The notes: a model not told the origin generated them from the sequence alone. DNA of 64,000 nucleotides from Amycolatopsis mediterranei (GCF_026017845.1 NZ_CP100416.1:8760842-8824841), one strand, 5' to 3'; positions 39,290 to 47,200 are shown, counted from the stretch's first letter. A program made the numbers and translations.

Positions 39290-40056
39290 TCCACCAGGGC
39301 CTGGATGCCGTCGAGCATCCGGTTCAGGCCGAACTCGTACGCCGTGTCGCCCTGGGCCTTGGCGCTCTGGTCGAAGCCCCCGCCGAGCCAGATGCGGTTC
39401 ATCGCCGGGTGCGCGTCGACGACGAAGTAGTTTTCCCAGAACGACGACCGCTGGTGCCACCACGCCTCGGTCGACTGGCCGGTGCTGCGCTCCAGCCGGG
39501 TGTTCTCCGCGCCGAGCGCGGCGTTCGCGTCGACGTACGTGCCGATCCCGTTGGCCGCCGCGACGGCCTGCCGCGGCGGCAGCCCGAGCGCGTCCATGAT
39601 CGACAGCAGGTACTCCTGGCCCGCCAGCTGGCCGGGGCCCAGCGGGGGCCGGACGCGCGAGACCTCGCACAGCCACGGGTGGTCGCGGTAGACCTGCCGG
39701 GTCCGCTCGGCGTAGAGCGCCACCTGCTCGCGCCAGTCCCCGCGGCGCGGCTCGCCCGGCCCGGGCAGCCGCCGCCCGACGAGCACATCGTCGACCATCA
39801 GGTCCACCAGCTCGGCCTTGCCGGGCACGTAGGTGTAAAGCGTCATCGTGCCGGCGCCGAGCTCCTTGGCGACGCGGTGCATCGACGCGGCGGCGAGCCC
39901 GTCGGCGTCCGCGACCGCGATCGCGGCTGCGACGATCCGCTCGATCGTCAGCGTCGGGCGGCGGCCCCTGGTCGGTTCGGCGCCACCACCGCGGGCGCGC
40001 CAGAGCAGCGCGAGCGTCCGATCGACGTCTTCGGCGCCACTGCGTTCGACGGTCAT
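39286..40056 (-). CDS. TetR-family regulator with tetracycline-repressor-like C-terminal domain
   Basis: 256 residues. The helix-turn-helix is LTIERIVAAAIAVADADGLAAASMHRVAKELGAGTMTLYTYVPGKAELVDLMVDDVL, the version with LGAGTMTLYTYV(P/R) that goes with a TetR_C_1 ligand domain. The C-terminal domain contains HPWLCEVSRVRPPLGPGQLAGQEYLLSIMDALGL. The first 30 residues form an extra N-terminal stretch typical of this group. It is divergent from the DUF1992 gene; the gap holds an ACATTA/TAATGT element that could be its -10. Ligands of this group are unknown. Confidence 0.9.
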   Translation of the reverse strand: MTVERSGAEDVDRTLALLWRARGGGAEPTRGRRPTLTIERIVAAAIAVADADGLAAASMHRVAKELGAGTMTLYTYVPGKAELVDLMVDDVLVGRRLPGPGEPRRGDWREQVALYAERTRQVYRDHPWLCEVSRVRPPLGPGQLAGQEYLLSIMDALGLPPRQAVAAANGIGTYVDANAALGAENTRLERSTGQSTEAWWHQRSSFWENYFVVDAHPAMNRIWLGGGFDQSAKAQGDTAYEFGLNRMLDGIQALVD

Positions 40057-40118
40057 GCGGTCCCCTCGCTCGTCATCCGGACATTACCCTGGAGAGCGGA
40101 CGGAGGGGGTGCGAGGAG

Positions 40119-40532
40119 ATGAGCAGGCGCAAACCACCGAAGGTGTCCTTCCGCTGGTGGGTCGACCGGCAGATCGCCGAAGCCCGCGAGCGCGGCGAGT
40201 TCGACGACCTGCCCGGCACCGGCAAGCCGCTGCCCAAGCCCACCGGCAACGACGCCGTGACCGACTGGGTGCTCCGCGAAGTCCGGAAGGGCGGGCACGA
40301 CACGACGGTGTTGCTGCCGCCGTCACTCGCGCTCAAGCGCGAAGTCCAGGACCTGCCGGGCAAGCTCGCCGCCGAGCGCACCGAACGGCGGGTGCGGCAG
40401 CTCGTCGAGGACCTCAACGAGCGGATCCGGCAGGCCTACCTCAACCACCTCTCCGGCCCACCGCTCACCGTCGCGCTGGTGGACGTCGAAGAGGCGGTCG
40501 AGGACTGGCGCCGCTCACGAGCCGCGTCGTAG
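40119..40532 (+). CDS. DUF1992 (DnaJC28-like conserved domain) protein
   Basis: 137 residues from the ATG at 40119 (GAGGAG upstream). The conserved domain is complete: WWVDRQIAEARERGEFDDLPGTGKPL, then DWVLREVRKGG and PPSLALKREVQDLP, ending AYLNHLSGPPLTVALVDVEEAVEDW. This domain also occurs as the C-terminal part of the eukaryotic DnaJ homologue DNAJC28, and in bacteria stands alone. The molecular function is not known. It is cytoplasmic. Its 3' end overlaps the YidC-like gene on the opposite strand by 18 bases. Confidence 0.9.
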   Translation: MSRRKPPKVSFRWWVDRQIAEARERGEFDDLPGTGKPLPKPTGNDAVTDWVLREVRKGGHDTTVLLPPSLALKREVQDLPGKLAAERTERRVRQLVEDLNERIRQAYLNHLSGPPLTVALVDVEEAVEDWRRSRAAS

Positions 40533-41159
40533 CAACGCCCGTTCCGCCGCGCTCCACGCCGTCGTGGTGAGCAGGTAGATCCCGGCGGCCTGCGGCACGA
40601 CGAGCGTCGCGAGCACGGTGCCGTAGGGCAGCAGCCGCAGCAACTTCCCGCCCGGAACGTCGGCCGCGGCGGGTTGCCGGCGCACCGAGAACCACGCGAC
40701 GACGGCGAGCCCGGCCGCGATCACGAACACGAGCGGGCTGCCGGCCAGGCCGTGCGCGCCCAGCGGCGTCCCGAGCAGGGTCGCGCCGAGCAGCGAGTTG
40801 GGTTCGCCGCCGATCGTGGCCGTGGTGAACAGCCGGTACATGACCATGAAGAACGGCAGCTGCAGCAGCATCGGCAGGCAGCCGACGAACAGGGACGTCC
40901 CGGACTCCTGCTGCAGCTTCGTCATCTCCGCGGCCAGCCGCTCCCGGTCGCGGCCGTGCTTTTCCCGCAGGGCCGTGATCTCCGGCAGCAGGGCGGTTCG
41001 CGCTCGTTCGCCGCGGGCGGCCGACCGGGCGAGCGGGTGCAGCAGCAGCCGCACGCCGAGGGTGAACACGACGATCGCCAGCGCCGTCGAGAGGGGGCCG
41101 GTGAGCACGTGGATCAGGTGGTACGCGCCTTCGACGGGCACGTCGAGAAAGCCGAACAT
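40515..41159 (-). CDS. YidC/Oxa1-family membrane protein insertase (second, short paralogue type)
   Basis: 214 residues from the ATG at 41159 (GGAG eight bases upstream). Typical YidC features: a first membrane segment in LSTALAIVVFTLGVRLLLHPL with Arg in the groove (GVRLLLHPLARSA), a cytosolic helical hairpin (TALLPEITALREKHGRDRERLAAEMTKLQQESG) and CLPMLLQLPFFMVMYRLF, then three further segments. It is shorter than the housekeeping YidC (about 330-370 residues in actinomycetes), so it is a second paralogue. It would insert proteins into the membrane without or with SecYEG. A DUF6412 gene lies just upstream on the same strand. Confidence 0.92.
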   Translation of the reverse strand: MFGFLDVPVEGAYHLIHVLTGPLSTALAIVVFTLGVRLLLHPLARSAARGERARTALLPEITALREKHGRDRERLAAEMTKLQQESGTSLFVGCLPMLLQLPFFMVMYRLFTTATIGGEPNSLLGATLLGTPLGAHGLAGSPLVFVIAAGLAVVAWFSVRRQPAAADVPGGKLLRLLPYGTVLATLVVPQAAGIYLLTTTAWSAAERALLRRGS

Positions 41160-41237
41160 GGGCAGCACTCCGCTTGAACAAGAAGGGCATGAGTGGAAGG
41201 GGTGGAGGTGAGCGGAATGGCTGCGCGGAAGTGGTTC

Positions 41238-41510
41238 CTACGCAGCCGTGCTGCGGGAACCGGGTGCTCGTGGGCGGCTTCGGCCCGGCCGGCTTGGGTC
41301 GCGGAGCCGGATCGACTCGGCGCGCCGGGCCCGGCGGCGCAACGCCGTGGCGCGGCTGCGCACCGGCGCCGACCACAGCGCGAGCTCGGCGCGGTGCGTG
41401 CTGCCGACCAGCAGGACGGCCAGCAGGCTCGCGGCGGCGAGGGAGGCGAAGGCGACCAGCGCGAGAGGGCTGGTCAACGCGGGAAACGCCAGCTCCAGCA
41501 AGGTGTGCAC
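41238..41510 (-). CDS. DUF6412 membrane protein, operon partner of the YidC paralogue
   Basis: 90 residues from a GTG at 41510 with AGGGGG five bases upstream. One or two hydrophobic segments (TLLELAFPALTSPLALVAF, LAAASLLAVLLVGS) are followed by a basic tail, RALRRRARRAESIRLRDPSRPGRSRPRAPG. Proteins of this kind are found next to short YidC paralogues in actinomycetes, as here (78 bases between them). It may assist the insertase or be its substrate; that is inference. The near-palindrome between it and the divergent metallophosphoesterase gene may control both. Confidence 0.8.
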   Translation of the reverse strand: MHTLLELAFPALTSPLALVAFASLAAASLLAVLLVGSTHRAELALWSAPVRSRATALRRRARRAESIRLRDPSRPGRSRPRAPGSRSTAA

Positions 41511-41548
41511 GACGTCCCCCTTCCGTCCCCCTCCAGACTAGCGAAAAC

Positions 41549-41573
41549 GGTAACAGCCCGATGGGCTGTAACC
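41549..41573. promoter_or_regulatory. Near-perfect 25-base palindrome between DUF6412 and metallophosphoesterase genes
   Basis: The arms GGTAACAGCCC (41549-41559) and GGGCTGTAACC (41563-41573) are complementary at 10 of 11 positions around GAT. It ends eight bases before the metallophosphoesterase ATG and is 38 bases upstream of the divergent DUF6412 start. It may be an operator for both genes. As RNA it would form a stable hairpin at the start codon. Confidence 0.65.
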
Positions 41574-41580
41574 TGGTTCG

Positions 41581-42702
41581 ATGAGAGGGCAACTCGTCGT
41601 CGTGCCGATCCTGGCCATGCTCCTGCTGTTCGGCGTCCCGTGGTGGACGCTCGTCCTGGCTCCGGAGTGGGGCCTCGCCGGCACGATCGCCGGCACCGCC
41701 GTGGTGGTGCTGGGCCTGGTCACGATGCCGTTCGCGATGTTCCGCGGCCATTCCCGGCACCAGAGCGACGCCGCCGCGCGCCTCGGCGACTCGCTGCTCG
41801 CGGTGATCTGGGTGCTGTTCAGCTGGTCGATCCTGAGCCTGGTGCTGCGGGTCGCGCTGCTCGGCGTCGACGACCCGGCGCGGTCGCGGATCGTCGCGGG
41901 CGCGACCGCGCTGATCGCCGCCGGGCTGCTCGTGCACGGCCACCGCGTCGCCATGCGCGTGCCGCCGGTGAAGGCGGTCGACGTCGCCATCCCGCGGCTC
42001 GGGCCCGGGCTCGACGGCCTGCGCGTCGCGGTGCTGACCGACACCCACTTCGGGCCGATCGACCGGACGAAGTGGTCGGAGGAGGTCGTCGCGGCGGTCA
42101 ACGCGCTCGAGGCGGACGTCGTCTGCCACGCCGGCGACCTCGCCGACGGCGCGGTGGCCAAGCGCCGCAAGCAGGTCGACCCGCTCGGCGGCGTCCAGGC
42201 CGGGCTCGGGCGGTTCTACATCACCGGCAACCACGAGTACTTCGGCGAGGCACAGGCGTGGCTCGACCACATGGAAGGGCTCGGCTGGGAGACCCTGCAC
42301 AACCGCGCGACCCTGCTCGAGCGCGACGGTGACCGGATCCTGTTCGCCGGCATCGACGACCCGACCGGCACGGCGTCCGGGCTGCCCGGCCACGGCCCCG
42401 ACCTGGCCGCGGCGCTGGCCGACCGGCCCGCCGGCGTCCCGGTCGTGCTCCTGGCGCACCAGCCGAAGCAGGTCCGCGAGGCCCGCGAGGCCGGGGTCGA
42501 CCTGCAGATCTCCGGCCACACGCACGGCGGGCAGATCTGGCCGTTCCACTACCTGGTGCGGTTCGACCAGCCGACGCTGTCCGGACTGACCCGGCACGGC
42601 GAGACGCAGCTGTACAACAGCCGCGGCACGGGGTTCTGGGGGCCACCGTTCCGGATCTTCGCGCCCAGCGAGATCACGCTCCTGACCTTGCGTTCCGCCT
42701 GA
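41581..42702 (+). CDS. Membrane-anchored metallophosphoesterase
   Basis: 373 residues. The first 130 have four hydrophobic segments (LVVVPILAMLLLFGVPWWTLVLA, GTIAGTAVVVLGLVTMPF, LGDSLLAVIWVLFSWSILSLV, IVAGATALIAAGLLVHG). The catalytic domain begins near D154 with DTHFG, then GDLADG, GNHEYFG, LLAHQPKQVREA and SGHTHGGQIWPF, the full calcineurin-like set for two metals. It is related to YkuE/YpbG-type enzymes and would hydrolyse a phosphoester at the membrane surface. The substrate is unknown. The gene starts right behind a palindrome; its divergent neighbour is the DUF6412-YidC operon. Confidence 0.92.
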   Translation: MRGQLVVVPILAMLLLFGVPWWTLVLAPEWGLAGTIAGTAVVVLGLVTMPFAMFRGHSRHQSDAAARLGDSLLAVIWVLFSWSILSLVLRVALLGVDDPARSRIVAGATALIAAGLLVHGHRVAMRVPPVKAVDVAIPRLGPGLDGLRVAVLTDTHFGPIDRTKWSEEVVAAVNALEADVVCHAGDLADGAVAKRRKQVDPLGGVQAGLGRFYITGNHEYFGEAQAWLDHMEGLGWETLHNRATLLERDGDRILFAGIDDPTGTASGLPGHGPDLAAALADRPAGVPVVLLAHQPKQVREAREAGVDLQISGHTHGGQIWPFHYLVRFDQPTLSGLTRHGETQLYNSRGTGFWGPPFRIFAPSEITLLTLRSA

Positions 42703-42753
42703 CGTTCTCCCTTCCGCCGCCCTGAACGGGCACTACCGACAACTTTTTTTGTC

Positions 42754-42782
42754 TTGACAGATCGAAGCGTCGGAGTCAGGCT
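42754..42782 (+). promoter_or_regulatory. Predicted promoter of the alpha/beta hydrolase gene
   Basis: A consensus -35 TTGACA (42754-42759) is 17 bases from CAGGCT (42777-42782), a moderate -10. The ATG is only eight bases downstream, so the mRNA would be leaderless or nearly so. A run of T precedes it. Confidence 0.5.
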
Positions 42783-42789
42783 GGTCCCC

Positions 42790-43584
42790 ATGACGACGAC
42801 CACCTCTGCCGACGGCACCCAGATCGCCTACACCCGCGCCGGGTCCGGCCCCGCGCTCGTCCTCGTGGACGGCGCGATGTGCTACCGCGGCTCGTCCCCC
42901 AACGACGCGCTGGCGAAGGAGCTGGCCACGCACTTCACGGTGTACACCTACGACCGCCGCGGCCGGGGCGAGAGCGGCGACACCGGGCCGTACACGGTCG
43001 AGCGCGAAGTCGAGGACGTCGCGGCGCTCATCAAGGAGGCGGGCGGCGAGGCGTTCCTGTTCGGCATTTCCTCCGGCGCGGCCCTGGCCCTCGAAGCGGT
43101 GAACCAGGGACTCCCGGTGACGAAGCTGGCGCTGTACGAGCCACCGTTCGTGGTGGACAGCTCCCGGCCCCGCGTCCCGGCCGACTACGCGACCCGGCTC
43201 GACCAGGCGCTGAAGGAGGGCAAGCGCGGCAAGGCGGTCAAGATGTTCATGACCGAAGGCGTCGGCCTGAGCGGCGCAACGGTGGCGATGATGCGGATCA
43301 TGCCGTTCTGGGCCAAGTTGAAGAGGGTGGCCCACACGATCCCGTACGACACGGCGCTGGTGATCGAGCACCAGGCGGGCGAGCCCCTGCCGGCGGCCTG
43401 GCCGGAGGTGAAGGTCCCGGCACTGGCGATCGACGGAGGCCGCAGCCCGGACTGGATGCGCAACGGCGTGGCGTCGCTGGCGAAGGTCCTGCCGTCGGCG
43501 GAGTACCGGACACTGCCGGACCAGACGCACATCGTGAAGGCACCGGCGCTGGCCCCGGTGCTGAAGGAGTTCTTCCTGAGCTAA
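42790..43584 (+). CDS. Alpha/beta hydrolase
   Basis: 264 residues from the ATG at 42790. Motifs: TSADGTQIAYTRAGSGPALVLVDGAMCYRG at the N-terminus, YDRRGRGESGDTGPYTVEREVEDVAALI, the nucleophile elbow GISSGAALA with Ser, an Asp in PALAIDGGRSPDWM, and the C-terminal His in LPDQTHIVKAP. The triad is complete. It is a cytosolic hydrolase or esterase, close to small hydrolases often put under TetR or stress control. Substrate unknown. It precedes the macro-domain gene by 29 bases on the same strand. Confidence 0.9.
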   Translation: MTTTTSADGTQIAYTRAGSGPALVLVDGAMCYRGSSPNDALAKELATHFTVYTYDRRGRGESGDTGPYTVEREVEDVAALIKEAGGEAFLFGISSGAALALEAVNQGLPVTKLALYEPPFVVDSSRPRVPADYATRLDQALKEGKRGKAVKMFMTEGVGLSGATVAMMRIMPFWAKLKRVAHTIPYDTALVIEHQAGEPLPAAWPEVKVPALAIDGGRSPDWMRNGVASLAKVLPSAEYRTLPDQTHIVKAPALAPVLKEFFLS

Positions 43585-43613
43585 GGCGCCGATCGTCCGG
43601 CAGGATCGGACCC

Positions 43614-44132
43614 ATGCGCATCCGGATCCTCGACGCCGACATCACCACGCTCGAGGTCGACGTGGTCGTCAACGCCGCCAACTCCTCGCTGCTCGGCGGC
43701 GGCGGGGTCGACGGCGCCATCCACCGCAAGGGCGGCCCCGAAATCCTGGCCGCGTGTCGCGAGCTGCGGGCGGGGCACTACGGCAAGGGCCTCAAGACCG
43801 GGCAGGCCGTTGCCACCACCGCCGGCAACCTGCCCGCGAAGTGGGTCGTGCACACCGTCGGCCCGGTGTGGTCGGCCACCGAAGACCGCTCCGGGCTCCT
43901 CGCCGACTGCCACCGCAACGCCCTGCGGGTGGCCCGCGACCTCGGCGCCCGGGTCGTCGCGTTCCCCGCCATCTCCACCGGCATCTACCGCTGGCCCTTC
44001 GAGTCGGCGGCGGAGATCGCGCTCACCACCGTCGCCGCCGCCGAGCCGGGTCCCGTCGAAGAGGTCGTCTTCGCCCTGCGCGGCGAAGCGGCCATGAAGG
44101 CCTTTCGGGCTCGTCACAACTCCCTTGCCTGA
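43614..44132 (+). CDS. Macro-domain protein (O-acetyl-ADP-ribose deacetylase, YmdB-like)
   Basis: 172 residues from the ATG at 43614. It is a single macro domain: ILDADITTLEVDVVVNAANSSLLGGGGVDGAIHRKGG, the NAAN motif at residues 20-23 and the GGGGVDGAI loop, then KTGQAVATTAGNLPAKWVVHTVGPVW and FPAISTGIYRWPFESAAEIAL. It fits the YmdB/MacroD group that deacetylates O-acetyl-ADP-ribose and removes mono-ADP-ribose from proteins, with the conserved Asn and Asp in place. It may lie in one transcript with the hydrolase before it and the HAD gene after it. Confidence 0.93.
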   Translation: MRIRILDADITTLEVDVVVNAANSSLLGGGGVDGAIHRKGGPEILAACRELRAGHYGKGLKTGQAVATTAGNLPAKWVVHTVGPVWSATEDRSGLLADCHRNALRVARDLGARVVAFPAISTGIYRWPFESAAEIALTTVAAAEPGPVEEVVFALRGEAAMKAFRARHNSLA

Positions 44133-44160
44133 ACGATCACCGAGCGGGCAGGGTGCAGGC

Positions 44161-44808
44161 GTGCCCACCCGCGCCCTGGTCTTCGACTTCGACGGCACGC
44201 TCGCCGACACCGAATCCGCCGTCCTGCAGTCGTGGCAAGCCGTCTTCCGGGAACACGGGACCGAACTGCCGCTGGATGCCTGGTACGCCGTCATCGGCAC
44301 CCAGCGCACCACGCCCGCCATGTTCGCCCTGCTCGCCGAGCACTCACCCGGGATCGACCCGGAAGCGCTGCGGCCCCGGACCCGGGCGCACGTGCTCCGG
44401 CTGCTCGAGAACCTCGGCCCGCGCGAAGGCGTGCTCGGCTACCTCGAAACCGCGCGCGAGCACGGCATCAAGCTGGCCGTCGCCTCCAGTTCGTCCGGGG
44501 CGTGGGTGAACCCGCACCTCGAACGGCTCGGCATCGACGGCTACTTCGACGCCGTCCTCACCGGGGACCTGCACAAGGCCAAGCCCGACCCGGACCTCTA
44601 CCTCGCCGCGCTCGACGCACTCGGCACGGCCGCCGAAGAGGCCATCGCCTTCGAGGACACCCCGCACGGCGTCACCTCCGCCAAGGCCGCCGGGCTGACC
44701 TGCGTCGCCGTGCCGAACGCGATCACCCGGAGCCTCGACTTCGGGCTGGCGGACGTCGTGCTGCCGTCGTTCACCGCCAAACCCCTCGAGGCGCTGCTCA
44801 GCCGCTGA
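44161..44808 (+). CDS. HAD-superfamily phosphatase (beta-phosphoglucomutase-like)
   Basis: 215 residues from the GTG at 44161; an in-frame TTG at 44125 would overlap the macro gene. HAD motif I is VFDFDGTLADTE (Asp nucleophile), motif II lies in AVASSSSGAW, motif III is the Lys in HKAKPDPDLYLAA and motif IV the acidic FEDTPHG. The cap is of the C1 type, like beta-phosphoglucomutase and phosphoglycolate phosphatase. It would dephosphorylate or isomerise a small sugar phosphate. The 3' end overlaps the converging NUDIX gene by 11 bases. Confidence 0.9.
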   Translation: MPTRALVFDFDGTLADTESAVLQSWQAVFREHGTELPLDAWYAVIGTQRTTPAMFALLAEHSPGIDPEALRPRTRAHVLRLLENLGPREGVLGYLETAREHGIKLAVASSSSGAWVNPHLERLGIDGYFDAVLTGDLHKAKPDPDLYLAALDALGTAAEEAIAFEDTPHGVTSAKAAGLTCVAVPNAITRSLDFGLADVVLPSFTAKPLEALLSR

Positions 44809-45265
44809 CCAGCGCCAGCAGCCGGTCCAGGAAGGGCAGCTGGCCCTTCACCAGCTTCTCCCGGGCGTCCGGCAGCGAGAACCACGCGACCCGGTCCACC
44901 TCGGGGAACTCCTGCTGACGACCCGAGCGCGGCGGCCACTCCATCGTGAACGTCCCGGGCACCACCGCGGCCGGATCGAGGTCGGCCTCGACCGCCCACG
45001 CCGTGACGACCTTGCCGCCCGACTGCTTCACCACGCCCAGCTCGACGTACTCGCCGTCGGGCGCGGGCAGCCCCAGCTCCTCCTCGAACTCCCGCCGGGC
45101 CGCCTTCTCGGGGGACTCGTCCGGGTCGAGCTCGCCCTTGGGCAGCGACCACGCGGCCGCGTCCTTCTTCGCCCAGAACGGCCCGCCCATGTGCCCGAGC
45201 AGCACTTCGACGTCTTCGCCGCGGCCGCGGTAGAGCAGGAGCCCGGCACTCTGTTTGCCCGCCAT
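44798..45265 (-). CDS. NUDIX hydrolase, Ap4A/diadenosine-type
   Basis: 155 residues from the ATG at 45265 (GGGAG upstream). The start SAGLLLYRGRGEDVEVLLGHMGGPFWAKKDAAAWSLPKGELDPDESPEKAARREFEEELGL contains the NUDIX box from GELDPDESPEKAARREFEEELG. The motif WSLPKGEL and the sequence GHMGGPFWAKKD are seen in bacterial NUDIX proteins related to Ap4A hydrolases and mycobacterial MutT1. The C-terminus has VDRVAWFSLPDAREKLVKGQLPFLDRLL. It should hydrolyse a nucleotide or dinucleoside polyphosphate. Convergent with the HAD gene. Confidence 0.9.
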   Translation of the reverse strand: MAGKQSAGLLLYRGRGEDVEVLLGHMGGPFWAKKDAAAWSLPKGELDPDESPEKAARREFEEELGLPAPDGEYVELGVVKQSGGKVVTAWAVEADLDPAAVVPGTFTMEWPPRSGRQQEFPEVDRVAWFSLPDAREKLVKGQLPFLDRLLALVSG

Positions 45266-45308
45266 GAAGACAGTCTCCCGAAACTCTTCCAAGATTTTTC
45301 CGCGAGGG

Positions 45309-45337
45309 TGTCGAAACCGGCCGGGGCCCGATCGACG
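45309..45337 (+). promoter_or_regulatory. ECF-sigma-like promoter upstream of the DoxX gene
   Basis: TGTCGAAACC (45309-45318) and CGACG (45333-45337) are 18 bases apart counted from TGTCGA, similar to ECF-sigma promoters of the ECF41/42 type (TGTCGA-like -35, CGA-like -10). The DoxX start at 45377 would be 35 bases downstream of the predicted start site. No ECF sigma gene lies nearby. Confidence 0.4.
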
Positions 45338-45376
45338 CGTAGGCAGAAGCAAGGGAAACCAGGGAAGGAACCCACC

Positions 45377-45814
45377 ATGACCGCCACCATCGCCCGCGAA
45401 ACCCGCACCACCACCCCGGCCAAGACCCAGGTCACCGGCATCGTGGTCGGCGCGAGCCGGATCGTGATCTCGTTCCTGTTCGGCTTCCACGGCCTGCAGG
45501 GATTCGGCTTCTTCGGTGGCATCGACGGCCAGGGCGGCGGCGTCCCGTTCGGCTCGTTCCCCGGCTGGTGGGGCAGCGTTTTCGAGCTCGCCGGCGCGCT
45601 GCTGCTGCTCGTCGGGCTCGCCAGCAGGCCGGCCGCCATCCTGCTGTCGGGTGTGATGGCCTACGCCTACTTCACCGTGCACGCCCCGATGGGCCTGCTG
45701 CCGCTGCAGAACATGGGCGAGCCGGCCGCGGTCTACTCGTGGATCTTCCTGCTGTTCGCCGCGGTCGGCCCGGGCCGCTTCGCGCTCGACACCTTGATCA
45801 AGCGCCGACGCTGA
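45377..45814 (+). CDS. DoxX family membrane protein
   Basis: 145 residues from the ATG at 45377 (AAGGAA upstream). Four hydrophobic segments: IVVGASRIVISFLFGFHGLQGFGFF, SVFELAGALLLLVGLASRPAAILLSGVMAYAYF and AVYSWIFLLFAAVGPG. The motifs LFGFHGLQG and SRPAAILLSGVMAYAYFTVH are typical of DoxX/DoxD proteins. In actinomycetes family members form part of a membrane redox complex for oxidative stress (shown for mycobacterial DoxX, SodA and SseA); function here is inferred. The promoter resembles an ECF-type one. Its stop is 15 bases from the converging conservon. Confidence 0.9.
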   Translation: MTATIARETRTTTPAKTQVTGIVVGASRIVISFLFGFHGLQGFGFFGGIDGQGGGVPFGSFPGWWGSVFELAGALLLLVGLASRPAAILLSGVMAYAYFTVHAPMGLLPLQNMGEPAAVYSWIFLLFAAVGPGRFALDTLIKRRR

Positions 45815-45829
45815 ACGCGCGCGGTCCGA

Positions 45830-46432
45830 TCAGTAGCCGCCCTGGGCAGCTGCGAGGTCGGACCGCGCCATCACGTGTTCCATCAGGCTGGTCAGTACCT
45901 GCTTGGTCGACTCGCGCTCGCGGGCGTCGCACAGCAGCAGCGGAACGTCCATGCCGACGTCGAGCGCCTGCCGGACCTCCTCCGTGCCGTAGCGGTACGC
46001 GCCGTCGAAGCAGTTCACGCCGACGACGAACGGCAGGTTGCGGCGCTCGAAGAAGTCCACCGCCGCGAAGCAGCTGTCGAGGCGCCGCGTGTCGGCCAGC
46101 ACGACGGCGCCGAGCGCGCCCTCCGCCAGCTCGTCCCACATGAACCAGAACCGGTCCTGTCCCGGCGTGCCGAACAGGTAGAGGATCAGGTCCGGGTTGA
46201 TCGTGATGCGGCCGAAGTCGAGCGCGACCGTCGTGGTGGTCTTCTGCTCGACGCCGGACAGGTCGTCGACACCCTCGGACGCGGTGGTGATGACCTCCTC
46301 GGTCCGCAGTGGCGGCACTTCGCTCACCGAACCGACCATCGTGGTCTTGCCGACCCCGAACCCGCCGGCGATGAGTACCTTGACCGCGGTCGCGGTCAGG
46401 TTCCGCCGGGGGTCAGAGTTTCCGGATGCCAT
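45830..46432 (-). CDS. Conservon Ras-like GTPase (CvnD type)
   Basis: 200 residues from the ATG at 46432; it overlaps DUF742 by 20 bases. Key motifs: P-loop GGFGVGKTT, a switch I-like SEVPPLRTEE, DLILYLFGTPGQDRFWFMWDELAEGALGAVVLADTR (a G3-like DxxG variant), VGVNCFDGAY (NxxD) and C-terminal AREREST. It is the fourth and last member of the conservon (histidine kinase, roadblock, DUF742, GTPase) and probably works as a molecular switch at the membrane with its partners. No P450 gene follows, unlike in some conservons. Confidence 0.93.
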   Translation of the reverse strand: MASGNSDPRRNLTATAVKVLIAGGFGVGKTTMVGSVSEVPPLRTEEVITTASEGVDDLSGVEQKTTTTVALDFGRITINPDLILYLFGTPGQDRFWFMWDELAEGALGAVVLADTRRLDSCFAAVDFFERRNLPFVVGVNCFDGAYRYGTEEVRQALDVGMDVPLLLCDARERESTKQVLTSLMEHVMARSDLAAAQGGY

Positions 46433-46784
46433 CAAGAACCGCCTGCAATACGTGTCGGTTGGGGGTTTCCTGGACCGGTGCCGCGGTACGGAACAGCACC
46501 AGGTTCTGCTCGATGAGGTCGCTCAGCATCACCTTCACCACGGGCAGCGGGAGATCGACCCGGGCGGCCACCTCGGCCACCGAGACCGGCCGCTGGCACA
46601 GGGCGATGATGCGCGCGTACTCCGGTTCGAGCATGCCCGCTTCGTGCGCGGTGCGCAGTGCGACCACGAGCGTGATGAGGTCGAGCCCGAGCGTGTCCGA
46701 CCGGGTGCGGCCGCCCGTGACCGCATACGACCGGACCAGGGGGCCGGCCTCGTCGTCGAACCAGGCTTCGTGCCGTGCGCTCAT
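46413..46784 (-). CDS. DUF742 protein (CvnC type)
   Basis: 123 residues, ATG overlapping the roadblock stop (ATGA). The winged-helix-like domain has the conserved pattern LVRSYAVTGGRTRSDTLGLDLITLVVALRTAHEAGMLEPEYARIIALCQRPVSVAEVAARVDLPLPVVKVMLSDLIEQNLVLFRTAAP. It is the third member of the conservon operon and probably binds the roadblock protein and GTPase. The C-terminus carries the overlap with the GTPase gene. The function in detail is unknown in this family. Confidence 0.93.
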   Translation of the reverse strand: MSARHEAWFDDEAGPLVRSYAVTGGRTRSDTLGLDLITLVVALRTAHEAGMLEPEYARIIALCQRPVSVAEVAARVDLPLPVVKVMLSDLIEQNLVLFRTAAPVQETPNRHVLQAVLDGIRKL

Positions 46785-47200
46785 GGCGACGTGGGCAGGA
46801 CGCCGGCGCCGGTCCGCGGAGCCGAGGTGAGGACCTGGCCGACCCGCTTCACCATCAGGTTCATCTCGTACGCGACCAGTCCCATGTCCGCGTCTTCACG
46901 GGCGAGCAGGGCGAGGCAGGCGCCCCGCCCGGCCGCCGTCACGAACAGGAACGCGTGGTCCATCTCGACCATCGTCTGGCGGACGTTGCCGCCGCCGAAG
47001 TGCCGTCCGGTGCCCCGGGCCAGGCTCTGGAACGCCGAAGCCACCGCGGACAGGTGTTCGGCGTCCTCCTCGGAAAGGTTGCCCGACCTCCCGATCAGCA
47101 GGCCGTCCGAGGACAGCACCACCGCCCGGTCCGCCCCGGCGACCCGCTTGACGAGGTCGTCCAGCAGCCAGTCGAGCTCGTGGGCGCCTGAGTTGACCAT
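46781..47200 (-). CDS. Roadblock/LC7 domain protein (CvnB type)
   Basis: 139 residues. The roadblock fold is seen in LDWLLDDLVKRVAGADRAVVLSSDGLLIGRSGNLSEEDAEHLSAVASAFQSLARGTGRHFGGGNVRQTMVEMDHAFLFVTAAGRGACLALLAREDADMGLVAYEMNLMVKRVG. Such proteins act as GTPase regulators in the conservon (MglB-like). The start codon shares a base with the kinase stop (TAATG), and the stop overlaps the DUF742 start (ATGA), so the four genes are tightly coupled. Confidence 0.94.
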   Translation of the reverse strand: MVNSGAHELDWLLDDLVKRVAGADRAVVLSSDGLLIGRSGNLSEEDAEHLSAVASAFQSLARGTGRHFGGGNVRQTMVEMDHAFLFVTAAGRGACLALLAREDADMGLVAYEMNLMVKRVGQVLTSAPRTGAGVLPTSP

